A DNA stretch of 64,000 nucleotides from Nocardia fluminea. GTDB taxonomy: Bacteria; Actinomycetota; Actinomycetes; Mycobacteriales; Mycobacteriaceae. Shown here piece by piece: positions 42,494 to 50,409 of the stretch. Made by a program: the position numbers and the translations under genes. Location: NCBI RefSeq assembly GCF_002846365.1, contig NZ_PJMW01000002.1:1860001-1924000 (forward strand), written 5' to 3'. Numbering within the stretch: the stretch's first letter is position 1; each line of letters begins with the position of its first letter. Under the pieces are notes generated by a model, which did not search any database, had not been told where the DNA came from, and saw only the letters and a list, made by a program, of their open reading frames with translations.

Positions 42494-43335
42494 TGCCGGC
42501 CTCGAACACAGCCGCCGACGCGGTCACCGTCATCGGCCTCGGCCCGATGGGACAGCAGATCGTGCGCACCTACCGCGCCGCGGGGTTCGCGGTGACGGTC
42601 TGGAACCGCACCCCCGGCAAGGAGGAGGGTCTGGGTGCCCAGCGCGCCGAGACCGTCGCCGACGCGGTGGCGGCGTCGGAGCTCCTCGTGCTCAGCCTGA
42701 CCCATTACGACGCGATGGACGAGATCCTCGGCTCCGTGGATCTCACCGGCAAAGTCGTGGTCAACCTGTCCTCGGATTCGCCGCAGCGGACGCGGCAGGG
42801 CGCGGTGTTCGTCCGGGCTCGCGGTGGCGAGTTCCTCGCCGGTGGGGTGATGGCTCAGCCGCAGGAGCTGGCCGGTCCGGCGGCCTACATCTTCTACAGC
42901 GGTCCTGCGGCGGTCTTCGAAGCGCAACGAGAGTTGTTGCGGCCCTTGGCGAAAATGGAGTATCTGGGTCCGGACGACGGTGCGGCACAGGTCTTCTACC
43001 AGGCGATGCTCGCGCTGTTCCTGCCTTTGCTGCTCGGCTACGAGCAGGCGCTGGCGATCATCGACCGGTCGGGTTCGGCGATGGCTCGGTTCATGCCCTA
43101 TGCCCAGCGCTCACTGGGCAGCGTCGGCGAGCTGTACGCCGCGTGGACCGCAACGGCGCAGGACGGGGGTCCGGCCGATCCGGCGTACCTGCGGATGATG
43201 GTCGCCGGCGCGCGACATGTGGTGGCGACCGGTGCGGCGTTGGGTGTGGATACCGTTCTGGCCGAGACTGTTTCGTCGTATTGGGACCGAGCTGCCGCCG
43301 CGCCCGCATCGACGTTCGAGGTATTTCGCGGATGA
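42493..43335 (+). CDS. Imine reductase-like NAD(P)-dependent reductase 2
   Basis: A 280-residue paralogue of the preceding enzyme, with VIGLGPMGQQI, VWNRTPGK, VNLSSDSPQRT, GVMAQPQELAGPAAYIFYSG and FYQAMLALFLPLLLG. The two proteins share blocks such as LVLSLTHYDAM, so the pair arose by tandem duplication and may form a heterodimer or act on related substrates. The start overlaps the upstream stop as TGATG. Divergent HxlR control is likely. Confidence 0.82.
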   Translation: MPASNTAADAVTVIGLGPMGQQIVRTYRAAGFAVTVWNRTPGKEEGLGAQRAETVADAVAASELLVLSLTHYDAMDEILGSVDLTGKVVVNLSSDSPQRTRQGAVFVRARGGEFLAGGVMAQPQELAGPAAYIFYSGPAAVFEAQRELLRPLAKMEYLGPDDGAAQVFYQAMLALFLPLLLGYEQALAIIDRSGSAMARFMPYAQRSLGSVGELYAAWTATAQDGGPADPAYLRMMVAGARHVVATGAALGVDTVLAETVSSYWDRAAAAPASTFEVFRG

Positions 43336-43364
43336 CACACCGAAACCGTTCGGCACAGTGGTAA

Positions 43365-43582
43365 ACGGCGGACCAGCGCCATATAGGTGTCCTCCAGCGC
43401 CGCGCGCTGCACCTTAAGGTCCTCGATCGGTTCCCGTGCTGCTTGGACAGTTCGGGGACGTACTTGGTCGACTCGGTCGTCGTGTGGACGAAACGCTGGC
43501 CCTCGCGGGTCAAGCGCACCTCGGCCTCGCCCGAGGTGGCGGCGCTGAGTTCCTCCGGGGAGCCGTCGGAAACTGTGAGCAC
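43365..43582 (-). pseudogene. Fossil C-terminal fragment of an ABC transporter ATPase
   Basis: From 43582 the frame reads VSDGSPEELSAATSGEAEV, then TKYVPELSKQHG, the usual C-terminal region of exporter ATPases after the switch His. Near 43433 the frame breaks, and in another frame the expected ending VQRAALEDTYMALVRR continues to about 43365. No nucleotide-binding domain is left in the window, so only about 70 codons remain. The preserved end lies at an 18-bp inverted repeat, which suggests a deletion or rearrangement boundary. Confidence 0.6.
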
Positions 43583-43646
43583 TGCTCTTGACTTCGTGTC
43601 ATAGGTCGCTCATGCTTGTACTCAACAGAGAGCAGTGCTCACAGTT
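43571..43646. promoter_or_regulatory. 18-bp perfect inverted repeat with GAGCAnTGCTC cores
   Basis: AACTGTGAGCACTGCTCT (43571-43588) and AGAGCAGTGCTCACAGTT (43629-43646) are perfect inverses 40 bp apart. Each arm itself contains an interrupted palindrome, GAGCACTGCTC or GAGCAGTGCTC, typical of TetR-family operators. The right arm is 15 bp upstream of the Ddn-like gene start. No TetR gene is adjacent, so the regulator is elsewhere or lost with the ABC gene. Confidence 0.6.
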
Positions 43647-43661
43647 CGAGGAGTGAACGAC

Positions 43662-44108
43662 ATGGACAACGCGACCCGCCACATTCCCCCGACCCGCGTC
43701 GACGCGATCGTCAACAAGATCGCCAACCTGCTGCCCAAGCTGGGGGTCAGCATCATGGGGTCGCGGCTGCTGGCCGTGCGCGGCCGCAAGAGCGGCGAAT
43801 GGCGCACCACCATGGTCAACGTGATGACGGCCGCCGACGGCGCGCGTTACCTGGTCGCGCCGCGTGGGCACGTCCAATGGGTGCGCAATCTGCGTGTGGC
43901 GGGTGACGGCGAGCTGCGCCTCGGCCGCAAGACCGAGCAGTTCACCGCCACCGAGGTCGCCGACGCCGACAAGGTGCCGCTGCTTCGGCTGTACCTGGAG
44001 AAGTGGGGCTGGGAGGTCGGCAAGTTCTTCGAGGGTCTCACCAAGGACTCGACCGATGCCGAATTGATCGCTATCGCACCGGGTTTCCCCGTCTTCCGGA
44101 TCGCCTAG
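43662..44108 (+). CDS. Deazaflavin (F420)-dependent nitroreductase-family protein
   Basis: A 148-residue split-barrel protein of the Ddn family, which uses reduced F420 to reduce quinones or nitro compounds at the membrane. Recognisable are the helical N-terminus, [20 protein letters not shown] (cofactor phosphate region), [19 protein letters not shown] and the ending [15 protein letters not shown] 9 nt upstream fixes ATG 43662. Control by the flanking inverted repeat is likely. Its stop shares CTAG with that of the convergent aroQ. Confidence 0.85.
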   Translation: MDNATRHIPPTRVDAIVNKIANLLPKLGVSIMGSRLLAVRGRKSGEWRTTMVNVMTAADGARYLVAPRGHVQWVRNLRVAGDGELRLGRKTEQFTATEVADADKVPLLRLYLEKWGWEVGKFFEGLTKDSTDAELIAIAPGFPVFRIA

Positions 44109-44554
44109 CGCTTGCTCAAATATTCGATCGCGGCGGCGTAGCCGTGGATGCCGAGGCCGGCGACGACCGCGGTCGCGATCGGGGAGATGAACGAATGGTG
44201 CCGGAACTCCTCGCGCGCGTGCACATTACTGATGTGCACCTCGACGATCGGCACCTCGGGGATCACCAGGGCGTCGCGCAATGCCACCGACGTATGGGTG
44301 AGGCCGCCGGGGTTGATGACGATGGCCGACACCTCGCCGCGGGCCTGCTGGATCCGGTCGATCAGCGCGCCTTCGTGATTGGACTGGAACGCGATGACCT
44401 CGCGGTCGAAACGGGCGGCGGTTCGCTCACACAGTGCTACGACATCATCGAGGGTGTCGGCGCCGTAGATCTCGGGCTGACGGGTCCCGAGCATGTTCAG
44501 GTTCGGTCCGTTGACGACGAGGATCGGACCGGTGGCCTGCACGGAATCTCCCAT
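44105..44554 (-). CDS. aroQ: Type II 3-dehydroquinate dehydratase
   Basis: A 149-residue enzyme catalysing trans-dehydration of 3-dehydroquinate in the shikimate pathway, normally a dodecamer. It has [17 protein letters not shown] with the catalytic Tyr region, [28 protein letters not shown] and [18 protein letters not shown] with the catalytic His. ATG 44554 is preferred to GTG 44563. No other shikimate gene is adjacent in the window. Confidence 0.95.
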   Translation of the reverse strand: MGDSVQATGPILVVNGPNLNMLGTRQPEIYGADTLDDVVALCERTAARFDREVIAFQSNHEGALIDRIQQARGEVSAIVINPGGLTHTSVALRDALVIPEVPIVEVHISNVHAREEFRHHSFISPIATAVVAGLGIHGYAAAIEYLSKR

Positions 44555-44569
44555 GCAGGCCACTGTAAG

Positions 44570-45130
44570 TCACAAGCCGGTCGGGCCCTCCGAGCGCAGG
44601 TCGTCGACTTTGCGCATGGCTTCGCGGAGTTCGGCCAGCCAGGTCTCGGCGTGCTTGCCCGCGAGTTTGACCGTCCAGGCCAGCGCGTCGGCGCGGGAAC
44701 GGGCGACGCCGGCGTCGATCAGGGTGTCGAGCACCTGGCGTTCGGGCTGACGTAGCCGGGTCATCACGGGCACGGCCAAGTGGGTGAACAGGATTCGCTC
44801 GCCGTCTACGCGCACGCCCCAGGCGACGCTGCGGCCGTAACGCCGCTGGGCCTCGTCGGCGATCTGCATGCGGGCCGGGCGGGTCGACTCGCGGAAGCGG
44901 GCGAGGGCGCCTTCTTTCGTTGCCGCCGGGGTGCTCGCATCGCCGGGGACGGGCAGTTCGCCGACCACGACGATCTCGTCGCGGTCGATGTCGATGTCCA
45001 CCGGGCCGGTGAACCAGTCGGCGGGCAATCGTCCGGCGAACCAGTCGGGGGCGTCGGCGGGATCGGGAAGGTCGGCTTGCTGCCAACCGCCGGGTCGGCC
45101 GAATCCGCGCTCGCGTCGGTCGTTCCGCAT
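44570..45130 (-). CDS. Conserved actinobacterial hypothetical protein
   Basis: A 186-residue soluble protein. The central part has DWFTGPVDIDIDRDEIVVVG and a helical half with RARMQIADEAQRRYGRSVAW and LDTLIDAGVARSRADALAW, the latter reminiscent of a small DNA-binding or dimerisation helix pair. I have seen similar unnamed proteins in mycobacteria but know no function. It lies 15 bp upstream of aroQ on the same strand and may be co-transcribed. AGGTGA precedes ATG 45130. Confidence 0.65.
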   Translation of the reverse strand: MRNDRRERGFGRPGGWQQADLPDPADAPDWFAGRLPADWFTGPVDIDIDRDEIVVVGELPVPGDASTPAATKEGALARFRESTRPARMQIADEAQRRYGRSVAWGVRVDGERILFTHLAVPVMTRLRQPERQVLDTLIDAGVARSRADALAWTVKLAGKHAETWLAELREAMRKVDDLRSEGPTGL

Positions 45131-45526
45131 GGAAATCACCTGCTATCTGTCTTGCGCACGTTGCGTTGATTACAAGATTACGCCGATATCAGCGCACTGA
45201 ATTCCGCTCTGCGTGAACCGGTGCGTACCGGTTCGGTAAAGCGGATGCCATGGGGTTGGATGGAGAGGGCATGGGTACCCTCGCGTTGAATCGCCGGACA
45301 AATGCGAGATCCGCACCACCTGGCGCGGCTGTCGGTACGGTTGACACAGCAGTTGTTGCCGCTTACTGGGCGAGGTTGGAAAACGGACCCTCATCAGGGC
45401 GAGATTTCCGGCACAATCGAGGTGTCGAGGCCGGGGAGTATCCCGGCTTACCGGGGCATTGGAGACGGGTCAACTTCCGGTACGGTGGTTTTGTTACCGG
45501 AGTGGCAAGAGTGAAGAGTGGGCGAT
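45131..45526. promoter_or_regulatory. 396-bp divergent intergenic region with hairpin and promoter
   Basis: No supportable gene is seen here. A perfect hairpin GAACCGGT-GCGT-ACCGGTTC lies at 45215-45234. A good promoter, TTGACA (45341-45346) with 17 bp to TACTGG (45364-45369), points toward the downstream lipoprotein gene, leaving a leader of about 150 nt. TCCGGTA (45476-45482) and TACCGGA (45495-45501) form a second inverted repeat just before that gene. A regulated or structured leader is possible. Confidence 0.45.
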
Positions 45527-47206
45527 ATGGATGTGTGGGGATCCCGCCGCTTTCGCGTCCGGGGCGCAATGGCGATCGCGGGGGTTGCGACCCTCGCCAT
45601 CGCGCTGTGCTCGTGCGGAGTGGGTGGGAAGACGAGCGAGTCGGAGACGGTGGTCCAGCGATTCACCGAGTACCTCGACGATCAGGACTACGGCAAGGCC
45701 GCCGACCTGACCTCGTACCCCGCCGCCGCTTCGGCAACCATGAAGCAAATGTTCGAGGGCCTGCATTCGGGCACGGTCGACTACGAGGCCTCGCAGGTGA
45801 TCGACCTCGACAAGCAGTCGGCGATCTTCAGCATGGAAGTCGCCTGGAACTTCGGTGAGAAGAAGGACTGGACCTACACACTGCAGGGCACCGTCCGCAA
45901 GCTCGCCATCGGCTGGCGGATCTCCTGGGAGCCCGCGGTCGTCATGCCGCAGCTGACGAACAATCGCACCGTCAAGCTCGTGCGCACCACCGCGAAGCCG
46001 CCGCCCAAGGTTGTCGACCTGCCCGGCGAAACTTTGATGACCGAGCAGACGCTCAACGTCATCAAGATCGACCCGAGCCGCACCGGCGACCTCGTCGGCA
46101 CCACCAACGCGCTCGCCGACGCCATCGAACCGGTCGCGCCCCTGATCACCGGACCGTCGCTGATGCAGCAGCTGGCGGCATCGCAGGGCAAGCCGATCGT
46201 CGCGGTGAACCTGCGCGACGGGGATTTCGCGATCCTGGAACCGCGGATGGCCAAGGTGCCGGGCGTGGTGATGGAGAAGCAGCCCAAACTGATCTCGGCC
46301 GACCGGCGCACGCGCTCGCCGATGCTCGACGCGCTGCGCGAGGTGTGGCAGGACAGCCTCGAGGCCACCGCGGGCTGGGGTGTGCAGATCTTCGAGGCCG
46401 ACGGCAGGTTCGTCAGCCAGGTGGCCGGATATCAGGGACCGGCCGGGCCGGATATCGCCGCGACGATGGATCAGCGGCTACAGCGTGCCGCCGAAGACGC
46501 CGTGGTGAGCGCGGGGACCGCGGCTACGGTCGTGGCCATGCAGCCGTCGACCGGCGCGGTGGTCGCGGTCGCGCAGAACTCGTACGCGACGGAGAAAGGC
46601 CCGATCGCCTTCACGGGATTGTTCCCGGCGGGCGGCACGATGGAGCTGTTCCGGACAGTGGCCGCGGCGACCAAGAACAAGCCGCCGCAGGACGTCACCG
46701 TGCAGGAGGCGGCTGAGGCGGCCACCGCGCTCGGCGTCGGTGTCGACTTCAAGGTGGCCGGGCTCGACGAGGTGACCGGGCGGATCAGCACGCCCGGCCG
46801 CAGCACCGAGCAGGTGCGCCAGGGCGCGGGAGCCGACGCGGTGCAGGTGAGCCCCTTCGGGATGGCGATCGCCGCGACGGCCATCTCACGTGGGTCGGTG
46901 GTGCCGCCGATGATCGAGGCGGGCAAGCCGGGCACCACCGATACACCGGTTCCCGCACTGCCCCAGCCCGCGGTCGACCGGCTGCGCGCGATGATGAACG
47001 AGGGCATCAACAAGCCCGAAACCGCTGCGCTGCGCGGCTTCCGCGATATCACCGCCTTCGCCGCGAGGGGCGGCGCCGACGGCTGGCTGCTGGCGACGAT
47101 GGGCGATCTGGTCTTCGCGGTGCATATCGCCGATGTCGACAGTGGTGACGCCACTTCACGACTCGCGGCCGTGCTGCTGAAATCGCTGGCGACGCCGGAG
47201 CCTTAG
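45527..47206 (+). CDS. PbpLipo-like lipoprotein, catalytically degenerate
   Basis: A 559-residue lipoprotein (lipobox LCSC, Cys30) with an NTF2-like N-terminal domain (ESETVVQRFTEYLDDQDYGK), a PBP dimerisation region and a transpeptidase fold, as in mycobacterial Rv2864c. The active site is gone. The SxxK box, YPPGSTFK in Rv2864c, is FPAGGTMEL here, with Gly370 for Ser and Glu373 for Lys. The roughly 60 residues that should carry SxN are absent. KTG has become ARGG near residue 510. It cannot be a normal transpeptidase and may be a scaffold or regulator of wall synthesis. ATG 45527 is chosen over GTG 45518. Confidence 0.8.
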   Translation: MDVWGSRRFRVRGAMAIAGVATLAIALCSCGVGGKTSESETVVQRFTEYLDDQDYGKAADLTSYPAAASATMKQMFEGLHSGTVDYEASQVIDLDKQSAIFSMEVAWNFGEKKDWTYTLQGTVRKLAIGWRISWEPAVVMPQLTNNRTVKLVRTTAKPPPKVVDLPGETLMTEQTLNVIKIDPSRTGDLVGTTNALADAIEPVAPLITGPSLMQQLAASQGKPIVAVNLRDGDFAILEPRMAKVPGVVMEKQPKLISADRRTRSPMLDALREVWQDSLEATAGWGVQIFEADGRFVSQVAGYQGPAGPDIAATMDQRLQRAAEDAVVSAGTAATVVAMQPSTGAVVAVAQNSYATEKGPIAFTGLFPAGGTMELFRTVAAATKNKPPQDVTVQEAAEAATALGVGVDFKVAGLDEVTGRISTPGRSTEQVRQGAGADAVQVSPFGMAIAATAISRGSVVPPMIEAGKPGTTDTPVPALPQPAVDRLRAMMNEGINKPETAALRGFRDITAFAARGGADGWLLATMGDLVFAVHIADVDSGDATSRLAAVLLKSLATPEP

Positions 47207-47278
47207 CACCAGGGTTATCACTGCTCAGTGGCTATGAACCAGGTCTCGAAGTCGATCTTGACCGGTTACGCTACGTCC

Positions 47279-47635
47279 GTGAAGAGATACGCGCCGTTCG
47301 GTATCGATGCTCTATTGGTGATCATCTTCTGCGCGATCGGGAGGCGCAGTCACGACGAAGCCGTCATCGCCGGTCTGCTGAAAACGGTGTGGCCGTTCGG
47401 GGCGGGACTGATCCTCGGCTGGGTCCTGGCGGTCTACCTCGCCCGGAACACGCGGTTCGACGCAACGGCCTTGTGGCCCACCGGAATTCTGATCTGGGCG
47501 AGCACGCTCGTCGGCGGGATGGTGTTGCGCGCCGTCAGTGGGCAGGGCGTGGCACTGAGTTTCATGATCGTCGCGGCCTGCGTCCTCGCGCTCTTTCTCC
47601 TGGGCTGGCGCGCCGCGATACGCGCGCTGCGGTGA
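47279..47635 (+). CDS. DUF3054 membrane protein
   Basis: A 118-residue protein with four predicted spans, matching DUF3054. The family motif CAIGRRSHDEA is near the start, with LKTVWPFGAGLILGW after it. Function unknown. GTG 47279 gives the family's usual length and has TACGCT (47267-47272) 6 nt upstream, consistent with a leaderless mRNA; in-frame GTG 47228 and ATG 47234 would add 15-17 residues. It converges on the next gene. Confidence 0.75.
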   Translation: MKRYAPFGIDALLVIIFCAIGRRSHDEAVIAGLLKTVWPFGAGLILGWVLAVYLARNTRFDATALWPTGILIWASTLVGGMVLRAVSGQGVALSFMIVAACVLALFLLGWRAAIRALR

Positions 47636-47650
47636 CACCGATGGATGATG

Positions 47651-47764
47651 AGTACATGGGTAACTCACCGGGTACGGGCTAACCCGACTCCAATGTTCCG
47701 CCGGCCGCGTCCCCGGCTTCCCCGCGCCTACGTCTGGGTTGAATACGCGGCGAGGCGGAATAGA
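47651..47764. repeat. Dispersed ~110-bp repeat, copy B
   Basis: The core at 47658-47685 matches copy A at 25 of 28 positions, and the right edge (47740-47764) matches copy C at 23 of 25. This copy encodes the last codons and stop of the adjacent membrane protein gene, whose final residues (from about RIQPRRRR) therefore derive from the repeat. Confidence 0.55.
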
Positions 47765-48812
47765 ACTCTTGCTCGTATTCCTCGTCGTCGGCCTGTGGCG
47801 TGCGGAACAGGAACGCGAAGACGATCCAGCCGACCACGGCGACCAAAATGAAGCTGACCAGCCGGTAGACGAACGCGGCCGCCACGGCCTGCGCGGCGGG
47901 CAGCCCCGCGCCCGCGGTGAGACCGTAGATCAGCGTGGCGTCCACATACACGATGCCGCCGGGGGCGAACGGAATGGAGCCCACCGCCTTGCCTGCCGCG
48001 AAGGCGATGAGCAGCCCGGACAACTTGGGGTCCGCGCCGATCGCGTAACAGGCGGCGCCCAGACAGGCCACGTCGGCGAATCGGTGTACCAGCGCCCACA
48101 CCCCGACGAGCGCCGCGTCCTTCTTCCCCAGATCGACCGACTCGAGTTGCGCCCGGATCTCGGCCAGCTTGGCGATGCCGTGCGCGGCCGGCTTCTTCCG
48201 CAGCCGGTTGACCAGCGCGAGTACCCGCCGCAGCATCGCCTCGAGCGTGCCGGGATGGCGGGCGAGATAGTTGCCTGCGAACAGGACCAAGCCGAGGACC
48301 ACCAGCGAGACGACGAATTTGAATCCGATCCCCTGCCCGACCAGCGCGGCGCCCGCGATCCCGAGCAGCGCCAGCCCGGCGGCGGCGACCACGCCGGAGA
48401 AGACCAGCTGCCAGGAGGCAACGATCGGGCTCGCGCCCCAGCGCCGGGTCTGGCGGTAGGTGAACGCGGTGGAGAAGACCTGGCCCGCGGGCAGCGTCAG
48501 CGACATCGCGGTGGCGCCGTAGACCACCGATACCGATTTCCCCTGGCTGACGTCCACCCCGCCTGCGTGTAGCAGTTGTTTCTGCAGCCGCCCGAAACCG
48601 CTCATCGACATCGCCTGCAAGACGATGCACAGGAACAGCCAGCCCCAGTGGATCTCGGTGAGCGTGCGCCAGGATTCGTGCAGGCGGGGCCACAGGTACA
48701 CGCCTTCGCCGACGAGCAGCGCGAGGATCACCGCGCCGAGCACCCACTTGACCCACCGGAACCGGCGGCGGCGCTCGGCCGGTGCGCCTGCTGGGTCGCC
48801 GTCGGCCGTCAC
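47679..48812 (-). CDS. Lysylphosphatidylglycerol synthase TM-region (UPF0104) protein
   Basis: A 377-residue integral membrane protein with about eight spans, similar to the flippase-like half of MprF (PF03706) without the lysyl-transferase domain. Conserved pieces include HWGWLFLCIVLQAMSMSGFG, VVYGATAMSLTLPAGQVFS and GSIPFAPGGIVYVDATL. Likely role: flipping or transferring a lipid or glycolipid. The tail after about 345 is acidic then basic and lies inside repeat copy B. It starts 4 nt after the cyclase stop, so both are in one operon. Confidence 0.8.
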   Translation of the reverse strand: MTADGDPAGAPAERRRRFRWVKWVLGAVILALLVGEGVYLWPRLHESWRTLTEIHWGWLFLCIVLQAMSMSGFGRLQKQLLHAGGVDVSQGKSVSVVYGATAMSLTLPAGQVFSTAFTYRQTRRWGASPIVASWQLVFSGVVAAAGLALLGIAGAALVGQGIGFKFVVSLVVLGLVLFAGNYLARHPGTLEAMLRRVLALVNRLRKKPAAHGIAKLAEIRAQLESVDLGKKDAALVGVWALVHRFADVACLGAACYAIGADPKLSGLLIAFAAGKAVGSIPFAPGGIVYVDATLIYGLTAGAGLPAAQAVAAAFVYRLVSFILVAVVGWIVFAFLFRTPQADDEEYEQEFYSASPRIQPRRRRGEAGDAAGGTLESG

Positions 48813-48816
48813 GGTC

Positions 48817-50370
48817 TCAGCCTAACGAACGCATCTGTTCTCCCTCGTCCCCGCGCGGCGCGGCGATCGCGGACTTCGGCCAGGCCAGGCGGGTTTTTCG
48901 GCGTCTTCCGCGCAGCTGGACCTCGTCTCCGGTAATCCAATGTTCTTGCTCGCTTTCGTCGGCGAAGTAGAGCGCGCTGCCCGAAGCGAGAACGCGGCCG
49001 GGATGATCTTTGGCCAATTCGGTGAGTCGCGACGCCTCGTTGACGGGGTCGCCGATCACGGTGTATTCGAAACGATTTGCGGCGCCGATGTTTCCGGCGA
49101 CAGCCAGGCCCGCCGAGACGCCGATGCCGATGTCGAGACTGGTCACCTCGCGCAGGGCCTCACGCAGGTCGCGGGCCGCGGCGAGCGCCGCGCTCGGCGC
49201 GTCGGGGCGGTCCAGCGGGGCGCCGAAGATGGCGAGCGCCGCGTCGCCGACGAACTTGTTGACGAAACCGTGGTGGCTGTCGATCACGTCGACCACCACC
49301 CGGAAGAACTCGTTGAGCAGGCTCACCACCTCCGTCGGCGGGCGTTCGGCCGCGGCGGCGGTGGAGCCGACCATGTCCACGAACAGCACCGCCACGAATC
49401 GGGTCTCACCGCCGAGCTCGGTGCCGTAGTCCAGTGCCCGCTGCGCCACGTCCTCGCCGACGTGCTGGCCGAACAGTTCCTGCAGCTTGCGGCGCTTGGC
49501 CGCCTCGTCCATCATCCGGTTGAAGCCGACCTGCAACAGCCCGATCTCGCTGCCGTCGTAGACCTCCACCTGTACGTCACGCGAGCCGGCCTGCACCCTG
49601 TTGATGGCTTGGGACAACTGGCGCACCGGGTCGGAGATCGACGAACCGGTGAGCATCGACAGCGCCAGCGCCTGCAGGATCACCACGCCACACAGCAGCA
49701 GGATCGAGATCGCGAGCGACTTCGCCGAGAACTTCACGTCCGAGGAGATCTGGGTGACGCACAGCAGCACGATCGCGATGGTCGGTGCGAAGGTGCCCAT
49801 ACCCCAGGTCATCGCCATCCGCGTGCCGACGCCAGGGGTCAGGGTGTGGTCGAAGGTGCCCTCGGTCAGCGCCTCCGCGGCGACCGGGCGCAGGATGCGT
49901 TCGCCCAGCATGTAGGTGAAGCCGAACACGATGGTGGCGGCCATGCACTCGGTGACGATCACCGCACCCGCCAGCTCGGGCGAGTCGGTGATGATCAGCG
50001 CGGCCAGAATGCCGCCGCCGATGATCCACAGCACCAGGTGCACGATCGACTGCCGTAGCGGCACGTGCAGGGCCGCCATCTGCTCGCGTCTGCTCGGTGG
50101 CCCGCCACGCATCTGCCAGCGCATCACGGGCCGCAGCATGAGGGCGGCGGCGAAGATACTCAGCACCGCCGCGACCCCGAAAACGAGCAGCGGCGCGAGC
50201 AGACCGGTCTGGCGCACCCCACCCGGATCGCCCTCCGGAACCGGCAGGCCGTATTGGATGAAGGCCCACACCAGCACCGCGCCGAAGGCGTTCGCCAGCA
50301 GCACAGACGTCAGATACAGCGGCCAGCGCGTTCGCATGGTCTGTTTGACCGCTTCCAAGGGCGCCGACAC
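48817..50370 (-). CDS. Membrane class III adenylate/guanylate cyclase with HAMP
   Basis: A 517-residue cyclase like mycobacterial Rv1318c-Rv1320c and Rv3645: six membrane spans (about 15-260), a HAMP linker (SISDPVRQLSQAINRVQAG) and a C-terminal class III domain. Catalytic residues are visible: metal Asp in FVDMVGSTAA and KFVGDAALAIFG, and the transition-state Asn region IGDPVNEASRL. It would make cAMP from ATP in response to membrane signals. GTG 50370 follows TAGATT (minus strand, 50383-50378) by 7 nt, implying a leaderless mRNA. Confidence 0.9.
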   Translation of the reverse strand: MSAPLEAVKQTMRTRWPLYLTSVLLANAFGAVLVWAFIQYGLPVPEGDPGGVRQTGLLAPLLVFGVAAVLSIFAAALMLRPVMRWQMRGGPPSRREQMAALHVPLRQSIVHLVLWIIGGGILAALIITDSPELAGAVIVTECMAATIVFGFTYMLGERILRPVAAEALTEGTFDHTLTPGVGTRMAMTWGMGTFAPTIAIVLLCVTQISSDVKFSAKSLAISILLLCGVVILQALALSMLTGSSISDPVRQLSQAINRVQAGSRDVQVEVYDGSEIGLLQVGFNRMMDEAAKRRKLQELFGQHVGEDVAQRALDYGTELGGETRFVAVLFVDMVGSTAAAAERPPTEVVSLLNEFFRVVVDVIDSHHGFVNKFVGDAALAIFGAPLDRPDAPSAALAAARDLREALREVTSLDIGIGVSAGLAVAGNIGAANRFEYTVIGDPVNEASRLTELAKDHPGRVLASGSALYFADESEQEHWITGDEVQLRGRRRKTRLAWPKSAIAAPRGDEGEQMRSLG

Positions 50371-50409
50371 GACAACCAATCTAGCGTTCGGACCGATAGG
50401 CTCTCTCGA
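50371..50409. promoter_or_regulatory. 39-bp divergent region with two -10 elements
   Basis: Between GTG 50370 (minus) and GTG 50410 (plus) are only 39 bp. TAGATT on the minus strand (50383-50378) and TAGGCT on the plus strand (50397-50402) each stand 7 nt from their start codon. Two leaderless promoters therefore face away from each other, and their -35 regions overlap. Confidence 0.5.

Noticed and set aside
43091..43335. Continuation of the ABC-fragment frames across the 3' end of the second reductase gene
   Set aside because: The intact reductase on the + strand explains this interval; the minus-strand frames there lose all similarity to ABC ATPases.
45302..45514. Small open frame of 70 codons in the gap before the PBP-like gene
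   Set aside because: No ribosome site, no coding bias and no recognisable sequence; it overlaps the promoter candidate.
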